From Dioszegia crocea (lineage: Eukaryota > Basidiomycota > Tremellomycetes > Tremellales > Bulleribasidiaceae), in assembly GCA_001600615.1 (NCBI GenBank), contig BCKK01000001.1:2857826-2921825 (forward strand): a stretch of DNA of 64,000 bases, given 5' to 3'. Positions 36,292 to 47,799 of this stretch are shown one piece after another; position 1 is the stretch's first letter, and every line of letters begins with the position of its first letter. The translations under genes were made by a program, and so were the position numbers. Under the pieces are notes generated by a model, which saw nothing but the letters and a program-made list of their open reading frames with translations, ran no database searches and was not told the DNA's origin.

Positions 36292-38398
36292 CTATCTCCT
36301 ATCTCTGTCTCTCTGCCTGTCCCCACCTCTATCCCTTTCTTTATCCCTCTCATCTCTTCTCCGCCTATCATCACCTCCTCTCCCATCCCTATCCCGTTCC
36401 TTATCCCTACGATGTTTATCCTCCCCCTCTCGTCCTTCTGGTCGACCATCAGGGCTTCTAGCCCGTTTCCGATCATCTTGCCTTCTCTCATCATCCCTAT
36501 ACCTCCCTTCATCCCTATGTCTCCCTTCATCTCGTCCCTCAGGCCGCCGAGACGATTGTCCTCCACTTCTCCTATCATCGTCGTATCCCCTTCTTTCTTC
36601 TCCGCCTCCAGATCTCCCTCCCCGCGCATCGTTCCTCTCAGGTTCCCGCCGACTACTCCCTCGCTCTTCTCTCCTATCTCCCCCAGATCCACCATACCCG
36701 CCTCTTCCACCTCCAGCATCGCCCCCCGGGCGGCTTCCACCCCGCTGACCGTACCCCGAATCCTGAGGCCGGTCGCCCGTCGGTGGTCCACCCCAGCTTT
36801 GACCCTGCGCCTGACCCATCCCCATCCCTGCACCGAATTGTGATCCTTGCGGGAAACCGCTGGGTCCTGCGCCAAGATTGGGTACACCGGCGAGAACGAG
36901 AGGATCGTTGATATTTTGATTAGGACACGCAGAGCGTACGTGTGGTCCGCCACCTAATCATCAGCTCTGAAACAGATATTGATGCGAGACACGTACAGTT
37001 CCAACAACCAGTCTGAGTTGTTCCGATCCCGCCTGCTCCAGAAGGATTTGATGCGCCCATACCCATGCTCGCCGGTAAACGTGCCGCATTTCCCCAGCCT
37101 CCCGCGGATGTATCTTGGTCTGCCAAATGGGTATACTTGGTTCGAGATGCCTGGATGTAAGCTATCTCTCCGACATATCACAACGTGACAAGGTACCTTT
37201 CCGAAATCTCTGACCTGCATGACTTTTGGCAGCATCGAGACGTCCACAGCCGATTCTGTGGCTCCGGTATAATCTCGCTGGAGCAGATTGTCGTCCTATT
37301 CAATCAGCATTCGTTCTACCTCACAACATGCAAGACTTACGCCGTGGAAAGCACCCTTGTGGTAGTACTTTTGTAAAAAGCCCATCTCGCCCTTCTCGCG
37401 AGCTCTCGTCGCGTCCGCAAACTCCATATCCTCCCGTAATCGCTGCTCCTCAGGCATAGCTCGTCTCCGCTCAATCTCCTCTTGCTCTTCGTCCTTGGCA
37501 GCTTGGGCCTGTTTATCACGGAGTAGACGGGTAAGCTCTCGTGCTCGCCATTCTTCGAATTCGGCAGTCGGGTCGAGACCGTCCGTATCGTCGATATCTG
37601 GCAATGCATCTGATGACTCTTCTGCGAAACATCAGTATAGAATCAGGCTATACAGAAATGGTGTACTCACTCTCTGCTAATTCGCGCCGAATAGTCTCTC
37701 CAGCAATCTCCTTACTATCATTCTTCCGCTGATCTCGCAGCTCCTCCTCTTGCCTGATCTTCTCCTCTGCCAGCGCTGCCGCCTTCTCCGCAGTCATGCC
37801 TCGAGCATCCTTCTTGACGAACACGGGTCGAAATGCAGGCTTCTTCTCTTCCTCCGATTCTTCTTCACTGTCCGTCTCATACTCGCTAGACTGTATCATA
37901 AGCTCTCAGGTTTATTCCATGCACATACCTCTGAGCCCGGCGGTTTCGGTATTGTGACTTTAGGCTTGACCTCTTCTTCGTCATCTTCCTCATCCTCATC
38001 CGACTCCTCTTCCTCACTCTCCACTTCCTCTGTCATATCAGCTTTTTCCCCACATCCTTCAGACCCTACTCACCCTTCTTGACAGGCATAGCTTTGCCAA
38101 CCTCTACATTCTTCAGATCAACCTTAACAATCCCCGTCGCTCCCTGTCTCAGCACTCTCCCAGCTCCACCAGCGACAACATCTTTATCAAGCCTGGCCTC
38201 TCTCTCAGCGGCCTGCTCCTGTTGTATCCGCTTCCGCTTCTTGACGGCCGACTCCTCTTCGTCTTCCTCCTCGCTGTCATCCGAATCGTCCGCGTCGAGC
38301 TCGGCGCCTTGGGGCTTGCCCTTCCAATAACGGACTTTTGCCGTTGTTTTAAGTTTTGTTGGGCCGCGAGACGCAGCAGCTACTCCTGCAGGCGGCAT
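36292..38398 (-). CDS. MFAP1: MFAP1-type spliceosome protein with C-terminal zinc knuckle and RD-rich tail
   Basis: Seven exons (38398..38074, 38029..37929, 37890..37671, 37621..37341, 37295..37197, 37150..36997, 36953..36292) give 613 residues. The MFAP1 body is evident: acidic N-terminus, FRPVFVKKDARG, DTDGLDPTAEFEEWRARELT, KGEMGFLQKYYHKGAFHG, VMQVRDFGKASRTKYTHLAD. Exon 6 continues directly into a CWNC and exon 7 into GGPHVRSACP, forming a CX2CX3HX4C knuckle. A Gly-rich and then about 130-residue Arg/Asp/Glu-rich tail follows. MFAP1 belongs to the spliceosomal B complex. The metazoan protein, as I recall it, ends soon after the DQDT motif, so the extra modules are notable. The TTG-led frame upstream was ignored; the start is ATG 38398. 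Confidence 0.85.
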
Positions 38399-38708
38399 GT
38401 CGTCGCTTCCAACTGGATGATTCTGATACAAGATAGCTGTCAAGATGTCACTGGGCGATGCATAGATATTTAGAGCTGGGCGTGGTATGAGCGGGATCTA
38501 ATTTTGGCTTACGGTAGGTGACGAGAAGATATTGGGAGGCGAGAGATTGCATTTCTAAGCTCTCCGTCATCATTATATCTGCCTTGCTTTTCTTTATCAT
38601 CTCTCCACCTGCCTCGAGATCAGTTCCACCAGTAGCAGCACTAGCGGCTCCAGGCAGAACTTGTGGCGAAAAATCGGGCGAATTTGAAGCGAGGGAAGCG
38701 CTCCAAAA
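38399..38708. promoter_or_regulatory. Bidirectional promoter MFAP1 / SNF2-RING gene
   Basis: A 310-bp spacer between divergent starts; no coding features or recognised sites. Confidence 0.45.
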
Positions 38709-41700
38709 ATGTCCGAAGCACCAGGTGTTGCGGGTCCATCATCCCCTTCAGCGCATAGTAGCGGTTCACCCGTCATCGTATCGCCACCTGCAAAGGTCAT
38801 CGATCCGTCTAACTCAATCGACCTTACTGGGGACTCAGACGGGGAGGAACAAGCGGGGAATGAGCCTGTGAGCGCTGGAGGCGGTGAAGAAAATTTGAGT
38901 TCAGGTGTCCGCGCACGGGCCCCTGGCGCCAATGGGGGAGACATTGTTGGCTCACCCTCGACGTCCAGAGCGCCGCAGCACGGGGCCAAGCAGTTTGAGT
39001 TCCGGTCATGGGAGCCGCCATCGCCAGCGCCCGCTCCTTCGCCGAACGGGAACGGAAATGGAAACGGACCTTACCCGATGAGCGGAGGTGGGGGTCAGCC
39101 GCCATCACCGCACGGGTATCCCGTATCTTCACCTGCGGCTCAGTATTACAATCCTGGGGCGATTCCAGGATACGCCAATGGGCACAATGGCGGTATGATA
39201 CATCCTCCACCGGGTTATGCCGCTCAACCTCCACCTGCCTACGGTGTCAATCCCTATGCTGCGAGTGCTCATCCCGGGTACACATCGTACCGCCCTGCCC
39301 CTCTCCCTCCCAGTAATGGGAACAGTGGTCCACTTTCATATCTCCCACTCGGAAGTGCCAACGCTGGCGGCTCCATGTCTTCGGCTATCGATCTGACCAA
39401 CATACGAATCCCTTCGCCACCACCTGCCCAAAATCCCAAGCACCCAATGTGCATTGGCGCGCTCGTCAGTCGCGCAATTATGCTGTATCCATCGGAGGCA
39501 GCGCTGATTGGAGCGCAAGCTAGAGAAGGCACCAAGGAGCGATTCGAGGTTCGGCATTGGCGAGGGGCGGAGTTTCTGAAGGTCAAGCTGAAGGTGAGTT
39601 TTCTTGCTTGCTTTACTGGTTTGGGCTAGCTGACGTGATCAGCTTAGAACAGCTGGATCGGAAGCGAGAGCGGATGCACCAGGAACGGATACGCGTTCAG
39701 ATATGATTCAAGTCACAACTCGTAAGTATACTCGCGACAATAGTATCATGCTCTGCTGACTTTCAGCTTCACTACTCTCATATCTCGGTGATCTAGATCC
39801 ATCACTTGGAAACGCTTTGATCCCACATATGAAGAGAGGTCTACTTCGCTTGGAAGGTTTCGTTCAACGTCTACATCCGGATGCAGTAAGTCAGGGCCTA
39901 GTCTTCACATATTGAATATCGTTGCTGATTTGCAGCCACAATTCGAAATTCGCGTAAATGTCCTCCTCTTCACCCTACCATCCAATGTCAAATACATCTC
40001 CACTGCACTCCTCACACATCACTTCGTCCTCACAGACCCTTTGCCACCATACGAGGCCGACCGGCATGCCGACAACCCACCGTACCGAAATGCGCACATG
40101 GCCGACGAAGAATCCCGGCGTCAGATCAACATGTATATGGCTCGTCTGTCCGGGCTCGATCCGGCGCGATATGGGAATTTTGGGGGTCTGCCGGGATTGG
40201 CATCGGGCCAGATGGATAAGGCTAAGCAGGTCGAGGTGCAGCGGCAGCAGGTGGATGATGTTTTCAAATCACTCGATATGGGAGTAGAATTGGCGCAATC
40301 GGATCCAGGTAAGTTGTCGCCACGTCAAGCAGTCTTTGGTCGCTCAGCTCACCCTTCAGGACCACTCATCAAAACTGAGCTTTTCCCACATCAGCGTCGA
40401 GCTCTGACATTCCTCTTGGAACGAGAAGGGGACTCGTCGTGTCTTAAGAAATGCCGAAAAACGCACGACAAGAAGGAAGAGAAGAAGGCGAAGAGACGTT
40501 CCTCATTGAAGAAGGAGAATACAGCGTCGGTTGCGGGTTCCGTGAATGGTGATGAGGACAAGGTGAAGGATGAAGAGAAGGATGAAGAGGATGGGAAGAA
40601 AGGCAAGAAGGGAAAGAAGGATGTAGGCCGGACTTTGTGGGAGCCGATTCCGGATGAGAATGGGAGAGTGCGAACTTGGCGAAATCGAATCACGGACGAG
40701 CAGCGAAAGGGGAAGGAACAGCCTGATGAAGGCAAGGGCGCGATTCTGGCCGATGATGTGAGCACTATGTTCCCCCTTCGCAAGGCGAGCCGAGCTAATA
40801 CTTCAGATGGGTCTCGGAAAAACACTTTCAATAGTCTCGCTCATCGCCGCCACCCGAGCTTCCGCGCTGAAATGGGCCAAATCCAAATCTGCCGATTCCG
40901 ACTTGGAGATGGAGGAGTTCAAACCAGAGATCAGTGCTTCGGGGTTCAAGAATCGGGTATTCGGTATGCCTGATATCGATCTCGATAACGACCCTAAACC
41001 CTCGGCCAAGAAGCGGAAGCGAGAGGAGACGGATGAGAAAAACGCTGCGGCCCGACAATCGCGGATCCAGGTCCGATCTCGGGGCAACCTCCTCGTCTGT
41101 CCTATGTCGACCATAACCAATTGGGAAGATCAGATAAAAGAGCACTGGAATGGAAGGGTAGAAATCGTAGGAGGGAGCGGTACGGCGCCGAAGGATGTCA
41201 TTCCTCGTCGGAAGAATATCACCAAGCGGAATGGGGAAGCCTCGGAGGACGAGGATATACTCGATTTCGACCTACTCCGTGTCTACGTCTATCACGGTGC
41301 GGCGAAAATCAGCAACCCGGAGTTCTTGGCGGATTTCGATATCGTCATCACTTCCTACAATACGCTCGCACTGGAGTTCAGCAAGATGTCAGCGATTGCA
41401 TCTGATGATCCTACTCCGGCGGAGACGGCGGAGAATAGCGACGACGAAGTCATACCGGTCTTGGGGGACACGGCGATGAATTCGAGGGCGACCAAACCAG
41501 AGGTGGAGGCTGAGATCAAGGCTTCGGAGGTTGCGGATAGGTTGACCAAAGCCGAATCGAAGAAGAAAGGTAGAGGGGCGTTGAAGAAGCCAGAGTATAG
41601 CGCTTTACAGGCGGTCGATTGGTTCAGAATCGTTCTTGACGAGGCTCAGTAAGTCACTGGTACGAAAAAGGCTGACGCATAGTTACATCAAGACCGCCGC

Positions 41701-43469
41701 TACTGTAGCTTCGAAAGCTGCTTGTTACCTAGCCGCGGATCGTCGGATCGCCTTGACGGGTACACCTATCCAGAACAAGATTGAGGATATCTGGGCGTTG
41801 TTCAAATTCCTCCGGCTAGACCCAGTCGATCGGAAAGAGGTATTCAACGAGTTCATTTGGAACCCCTGTAAACAGGGGAACTCCGTAGGTGTCGCCAAAC
41901 TTCAACTCGTCATGCGATGCTGCACACTCCGACGGACGAAAGATTCCGTGGCGGAAGATGGTCGGCGAATTCTCAATCTCCCACCTCGGAAAGAGATGCA
42001 GCTCTGGCTCGATCTCCGAGCGGACGAGCGAGAGGTGTATGATAAACGGGCGTCGGCGCTACGGGATAAGGTCGCGGGTCTGCAGGAGACTGGGGAATTG
42101 GGCAAGAATTATGCCAATGTCCTGCAGGAGGTTCTGCGATTACGGCAGATTTGCAACCATGTCGACCTGGCCATGCTCGGTGCGGTCGAGGAGGACTACG
42201 ATGGCACGGTGATGGATTACCAGGTGGCGGTACAGGGGATTGAGCGGACGGGATTGACATTGCCGAGAGCACAGTCGGTCGTGTCGTTCCGGAAAGATGG
42301 GGATGGGGCGCAGTGCGATTCCTGCGGATTCGACTATAATGACTCATTCCCTTCTATCGGGCTCGGAGGCGTCGAGGAGGAGCTCAACAAAAAGGCGATG
42401 AAGAAATTAACACATCGACCTTTGTTGACAAAGTGTCTGCACATGTTTTGTAAGTTATCGCGCATCCTCAAAGTGTCAATGGCTGATCTTCCAGGTGCTA
42501 AATGCTTCAAATCTGGGATTTACTCAGAATACAAGCCTAAAATGCGCGGCTCCGTCAATCGACCTTGCGCGGCGTGCAGTGCCCCACTCAAAATTCCCAC
42601 AGACGTCATCGAAGTCGTACCGCCCGGCTCGGAGCAGGCTGCAGAGCTAGCGGAGCAGGCACCTAAACGCGCCATCCGGAAGAAATACGTTCGGCAGCCT
42701 GGCGAGAAGCCCGATCTGTCGACCAAGATGCAGTTCCTCTTGGACGACCTTATGAAGTTCTCGAGGCGTAATCCGAATAGTGTCAATTATAATCCGATGA
42801 TGCTTGGAGATGAGGATGAGGATGGGGTGGAGGAGCTGGACGGGGAGGGAAAGCCATTCATCACCAAGAGTATCGTCTTGTGAGTTACCCAATTGTGAAT
42901 TAGGCGGAGTTAAAAGCTGACCATTTCAGCTCCCAATGGACAACCATGCTTGATCGGATCGGCGATATGCTCGAAGAAGCCAATATCAAATACGATCGGT
43001 TGGACGGGACAATGACGCGGGAAGATCGGGCGAGGGCGATGCAGAATTTGAAGGTCAACAAGAAGGTTGAAGTCCTCATCGTTTCGACGAGAGCCGGAGG
43101 TGTGGGGTTGAATTTGACCACTGCGAGTAGGGCGTATCTGATTGATCCGTACTGGTGAGTATCGCTCTTCCTTACTGTCGATCAATCACTGATCCTGCAG
43201 GAACCCCTCTGTCGAAGCACAGGCCATCGATCGTATCCATCGAATGGGCCAGACCCGGCCCGTCACCGCTATCAAACTTATGATCAAAGATTCGATCGAG
43301 ATGAGGTTGGACGAGATTCAGAAGAAGAAGGCGAATCTGGCGAATTTATCTCTGAAGCCAATGACGAGGAAAGAGTTGATGGATCAAAAGGTGAGTTCTG
43401 GTATCTATCGCTTTGTGCCTTTGAGCTGACGAATTCCAGGCCGAAGAGTTGGCCAGCTTGTTCAGATAG
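38709..43469 (+). CDS. SWI2/SNF2 ATPase with RING finger (Rad5/HLTF/Uls1-like)
   Basis: Eleven exons (38709..39593, 39643..39721, 39767..39885, 39936..40308, 40360..40757, 40807..41648, 41683..42449, 42495..42879, 42930..43154, 43201..43390, 43440..43469) give 1430 residues. The disordered N-terminus carries two IDLT motifs (SIDLTGDSDGEE, AIDLTN), SUMO-interacting candidates. A HIRAN-like region follows (residues of about 245-380). Helicase motifs are ADDMGLGKT, LLVCPMSTITNW, VLDEAH, LTGTPIQNKIEDIW, LRRTKDS, STRAGGVGLNL and QAIDRIHRMGQT. A complete C3HC4 RING (CDSC, CLHMFCAKC, CAAC) is inserted between the ATPase lobes. The family uses ATP-driven remodelling and ubiquitin ligation in post-replication repair (Rad5/HLTF) or SUMO-targeted turnover (Uls1); which applies is not decided. 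Confidence 0.88.
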
Positions 43470-43603
43470 GCGCTTGCTTGACCTATACCTTGCTCAGGTT
43501 TACCTTTGGGAGAAACGGGAGAGGATGACCATTAGATATTATTACAATCTGTGCATTATAGAATTATACAACGATTTCCATGTATCCCTAATGAGCTTCC
43601 ATG

Positions 43604-44909
43604 TTACAGCTTCGCCTTGTGATCGACCCAGTCCTCTGCCATGCCCTCAGCTTCCACCGCCCGGCGTAATGGGCCTGAACCATGCCTGATCTCATACTCC
43701 ATCCTCTCAATCATAGATTTCTGCGCCGGGGCAGTCATGGCAAACTCTGGCTGCTGTTCATAGCCCACCACAGCGGCCTTGATAAGGATTGCCCTGATAG
43801 ATCAGCGTCATTTTAATCAAGACAAGGGGCAGTACTCACGCTGTAAGACCATAGACCGGCCGTACACCCCTGCCTTCCCTCCCAGTGAGGAATCTGTGCA
43901 TCCTGACTATACACCCACTCCATTCAATATCCCTATACCCATAATATCTGCCTTCTCCCCCGCCCACGACCCCCGTATCTCCCTGTTCGGCGTAAGAGAT
44001 AGGCGGAGGCGGCGGAATGTTGGCGACTACACCCGAGGGCATGGCAGCTGCAATACGTGTGGAGATGCCAAAGTGCCAACCGGGAATCTTTGAGGGGTGC
44101 GAGTAGAGAAAAGAGGTGAGAGGCATCGAGAATAGGTGTTGGACTTCTCGCGGATTTAGAATTGGGTTGATGGCGTTTGAGATTATCAGGAGAACGACAC
44201 TAGATGTCAGTCTGGGTATGGTGGTGGACTCACGGTGTGACGATGAGACCGTTACCCGCCAACCATGGGTCGAGGAGGCAGAGGCAGCGGACTTTATCAG
44301 GATCTCGAGGTAGCCCAATCTGCCAGATCAGCTGGAGTCAAGGATAAGCCAGTAAGTGAGACGGACCTCTTCATACGCCTCTCTTCGCTTAAGAGTGTCA
44401 GCATGATCATCAAACGTAATAGACCCGCATGGCAGGATGGTCATCCAAGTCCCACTCACTGCTGTGTCCTCCTCATCAACATCTCCCTCCTCATATTTGC
44501 CGCCAGGAAGGGCCGTATCTGACGCGTAGGACCGCATGTTCCCCGCTCGCCTAACATCATCAGTGGTCTCTTCCGACCATTGAAGGTCCTAGAGGATCTT
44601 GAAGTGCCACTTACGTCGAAAGCAGAACATACAAGTCGCCTAACCTCCCGACGAACAGGCTATACCATCAGGATCAATTCCCCAACTTTGGCCTGGGGCA
44701 CCAACGTACCAGATCGCAACTGCCGCAGTGCGTCTCCTTGGGACTCGCCGAGTCAACTTCGTCGGCTCATATTGTGTGAACCTGTAGAGGCATCTAAGGT
44801 GATCAGTACTGTCGGAGAGCAAGGAGTGGTTGACTGACTGGAGCGATTCGGGCTTAAGCGGCAAGAGAAGCGATTCAAGAGGGCGAGGATTCGGGTTCGA
44901 GCTTGACAT
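43604..44909 (-). CDS. PCD1: PCD1-type Nudix hydrolase (coenzyme A diphosphatase family)
   Basis: Eight exons (44909..44839, 44793..44710, 44659..44615, 44550..44460, 44387..44367, 44319..44234, 44199..43840, 43793..43604) give 315 residues. The Nudix box is LPGGKYEEGDVDEEDTA then RREAYEEIGLP, matching the CoA-pyrophosphatase variant (GGK-x4-D...TAxREA-EE-GL) of yeast Pcd1 and NUDT7/8, which cleave CoA to 4'-phosphopantetheine and ADP. The box is split across three exons, one of them just 21 nt. Upstream blocks RRRTAAVAICLFVGR and LYVLLSTR also fit. The 45-nt first intron is a multiple of three, so its removal is tentative. A 45-codon upstream ORF overlaps this start in another frame. Peroxisomal or mitochondrial location cannot be told. 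Confidence 0.8.
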
Positions 44910-45012
44910 CCTCGTTATTGGACTTCGGCACGAGATTGGAGGGTCTCAGCATGCCCTGAGCTGAGAGTGGATAGAGCAGTCGAGAGGATGTGAAGGGCTC
45001 AGCAGCACTCAT
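44875..45012 (-). other. Overlapping upstream ORF ahead of PCD1-like gene
   Basis: An ATG at 45012 opens 45 codons (MSAAEPFTSSRLLYPLSAQG...) that overlap the Nudix ATG at 44909 in a different frame. If it is in the mRNA it would reduce initiation at the downstream start, or it marks a missed 5' splice. Confidence 0.35.
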
Positions 45013-45110
45013 GGTGATCTCGCCGGCTCAACGGAAGCCGGTGCCTGAATCGAATCCGACCCAGCCAAATTTCTTCGGTACCTCAGCTCTCCTTTCATCA
45101 ACCTACCACC

Positions 45111-45467
45111 ATGTCCACTGTATCTCACAGCACGGCAGAAGACTGCCGCCTCTTCGCTCTGACGCAATATCAGTGCTCTCCTGAGAACAACAAAGTGACT
45201 TGCTGGCCCTTGGAGCGGATATTCAGGCAGTGAGTCTGGGTTGCCGATTCCATTTGGAAGGCAGGACTGGTCCTGATATCGACAGATGCGGGAGAGGTCC
45301 AGCTATCGAAGTGACAAACCATGTAATGCGAGATGATGGGGGAAAAGTAGTCGGGGTCGAGGCGAAGATTATGTGAGTCTTCGCTGTTGCTATATTCTCC
45401 ATTTGCAGTGACTAATGCCATCAGAGGACATGCTCCCAAGGGCAAGAAATGGGCAGATCTGAGATGA
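45111..45467 (+). CDS. SOM1: SOM1-like subunit of mitochondrial inner-membrane peptidase complex
   Basis: Three exons (45111..45229, 45286..45372, 45425..45467) give 82 residues. The core CRLFALTQYQCSPENNKVTC followed by WPLERIFRQC matches the LTQY-C...C-P-RxFRxC pattern of Som1 proteins, small cysteine-containing partners of the Imp1/Imp2 protease that trims sorting peptides in the intermembrane space. The downstream half (IEVTNHV ... GHAPKGKKWADLR) is less conserved. It is small enough to be missed by automated callers. The gene is divergent from the Nudix gene over about 200 bp. Confidence 0.72.
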
Positions 45468-45851
45468 GGACATCCTACCTAGATCCTTGATGGCCCATCT
45501 TAGCGGTCGGTGATCGATCTTCCGGCCAGAATATCCTGTGGGAGATCTGCGCCGGTGAAAGCAGATCGACCGACGATGGACGCAGAAATGGTGAAGCGGA
45601 TCGCTGTTGGCTTGCTCCTCGAGGTTTTGGGGGACAAGAAGTTTGTCTACAGCTCGACCTTAGCCAAGACGGAGGGCGGCTGACTAGAGTCGATGGGCTA
45701 GGCGATCAATTGACAACAGCGGGGGATGTGCATGCAAAATCTAGAATTCTAGAATCTACTGGACGAACCGAGTGGTGGATGTTCCCATACAATCTATTAT
45801 AATCCTGTCAAAAACCATATTCGTACTTGCCCCTCAACTCAACAAACAGCA
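45468..45851. other. Convergent 3' intergenic region SOM1 / RIM2
   Basis: About 380 bp with no ORF. An imperfect palindrome TCTAGAATTCTAGA lies near 45740; given the convergent setting it is unlikely to be a promoter element. Confidence 0.45.
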
Positions 45852-47429
45852 TCATCGGCCCAGTCGATCCGCCACCACCTCGTATATGAGGAACATACAG
45901 GCCGCATTTGGCACAACCCTCAGCATGTGCGCCGTCAAACCGCCATAGAGCGCCGCTGCACCTTCTTCCCGCGCTACCAGGGTCAAAGTCTGATACAGGC
46001 CATGATACCTCTTGACGCCATTGACTGCGGGTTGCCGAAGTCGGGTCCGGATGACTTCGTGAGGGTAGGTGATGAGTGACGCGACGGCCTTTGCACCTCC
46101 TGATGCACCGACGATGGAGGTGACGAATGAGAGGATAGAGGTCTTTTCGTCGGATGAGGGGTTTTTGGGCTTGCCCATCTTCTTAAATCGCTAGAAAATC
46201 AATGAAGGAATTTACAGAAATTGGTAATCGTACTGACCTCGTATAGGACCCATTGGATAACCCCCTCCGACACACCAAGATAACTCGCTGACAGGCCCCG
46301 ATATAGCCCCCGGAAACCCTCAGTCCGTATGATACCCGCAGCAGTGCTTATGGCATTGACAGCACGGGGAGTAGAAGTCGTACCCGCTGAGCTGGCGGCT
46401 GCTGGTGATGTCGCCGCCTTGGACAGAGCGGCAGCAGAAGCGGCGATGGGACCAGGGAGAGGTGATGTGGCGGCTGTCCCAGAGTAAAAGGTAGGTGAGA
46501 TATGCTTCTTACGAGCGGAAAGTTGAAGTCTAGTCTTCACAACTGTGGAAATCAGCGATAATTTGAGGTCTTTCTTCAGACAGACATACCCCATATTGGA
46601 TTCGTGCCCGTTGCAGTCATGATACCCGCGATGACCGCTGCTCCCAAATGGACGACTGGACTATCTTCGGCTGTCTGACCTGAAGACGTCACGGGAGCAT
46701 TGGGGAACTGTTTGGCCAGGTAGGCTTTGGAAGTGGGGTAGAAGTAGAAATTTATCGCCCTGTCGTTGTAAGCTAGACCCGTTCCTCCGAGAGAATGTCG
46801 CAACCTACCTGGCCGGTATTATGCCCACCAGTGCTGGTCCAAGACCCCTAAATAACGCCTGCCACCCTTCATCTACCGCTATACGCCTGCGTAGTCAGCT
46901 TGATGATCTCAACACGCAAGGTGTAGACTTACCGCATCAATACTCCGGTGTCTACGAATTGGTACATTGCTCCTCGGATCCCTGTCCGTTGAACGACGGC
47001 AGGTGAGGCGGCGCCTCTAAGTGGTTCCTTGCCCTTCCTCGATGAGACAGCTGGATTTGTTTTGAACAAGTCAGATTGAAGCCGGGTCTGAGGATCAGCG
47101 ACTGAGTTGTTGTCCTGACTTTAAGGGACTGACCTTCATGACGTCGAAGGGAGAGGTAACGATAGCACCAGTCATACCTCCAATACTATACCATCAGCCC
47201 AAGCTCCAGTCAATACCAAGTCAGCATACCTCCCAGCCATGGAGTGTTTCCATCCCGATAGCTTCTTTTCGCTCGGCTGTGGGGGTGAAGCGGTCGATCC
47301 AGGCGGTGTATTCGACCCTGAGGATTCTGACGGAGTGTACTGGGATGTGCGAGGTTCGGGCTGGAGAGGAGTTTGCGAAGTGGTAGATGGCCCAGGCAGC
47401 CAGGCATTCGAAAAGGTGGAGGGTGCCAT
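45852..47429 (-). CDS. RIM2: Mitochondrial pyrimidine nucleotide carrier RIM2 (SLC25A33/36 type)
   Basis: Seven exons (47429..47230, 47185..47134, 47087..46933, 46886..46809, 46759..46590, 46542..46238, 46190..45852) give 432 residues. Three mitochondrial carrier repeats are seen, with signature motifs SPFDVMKTRLQ, NPIWVVKTRLQ and YPHEVIRTRLRQP. The NPIWVVKTRLQ motif, with Trp after Pro, marks the nucleotide (Rim2/PNC) branch. GLGPALVGIIPARAINFY and GLTAHMLRVVPNAACMF follow the repeats. An extended Ser/Thr/Pro N-terminus and an Ala/Ser-rich insert in repeat 2 are present. Rim2 exchanges pyrimidine (deoxy)nucleotides across the inner membrane for mtDNA and RNA synthesis. The gene is divergent from RPC25. 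Confidence 0.9.
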
Positions 47430-47799
47430 CGTGGATCTTAAGTCTTGATCGGCAGGTGGTTGCGAAATACTGAGAGGCCCTTGCGGATGGAGAGACTCTC
47501 TGTCCCTCGTCGGCTCTTTGTATCCTGTCAAGATCTCTTGCGTACAATAAGGATAGATGTGAGCTTTGCAGTATACTTGAAACGAACACCCCTTCGCAAC
47601 TCGCAAGGCATTAATCTTTCGTCTCGCCGTCATCATCGTCCAAATATTTACGCTGACGTAAAGCCCTTTCCGACGGAACTCTGGAGAAATTCCACCGACA
47701 GCTGAGACGAGCCGCAGCATGGCAAGGAGGATGCTTCATATGACCACTATAGACTTACTTATGCTGGCAAGATAACATCCGCACAAGCCGAGGATCAGG
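47430..47799. promoter_or_regulatory. Bidirectional promoter RIM2 / RPC25
   Basis: A 370-bp spacer between divergent starts. It contains open but unsupported short frames on both strands; no recognised regulatory site. Confidence 0.45.

Noticed and set aside
45735..45760. TTCTAGAA palindrome resembling a heat-shock element
   Set aside because: It lies between two converging 3' ends, has only one correctly spaced pair of half sites, and no promoter is expected there.
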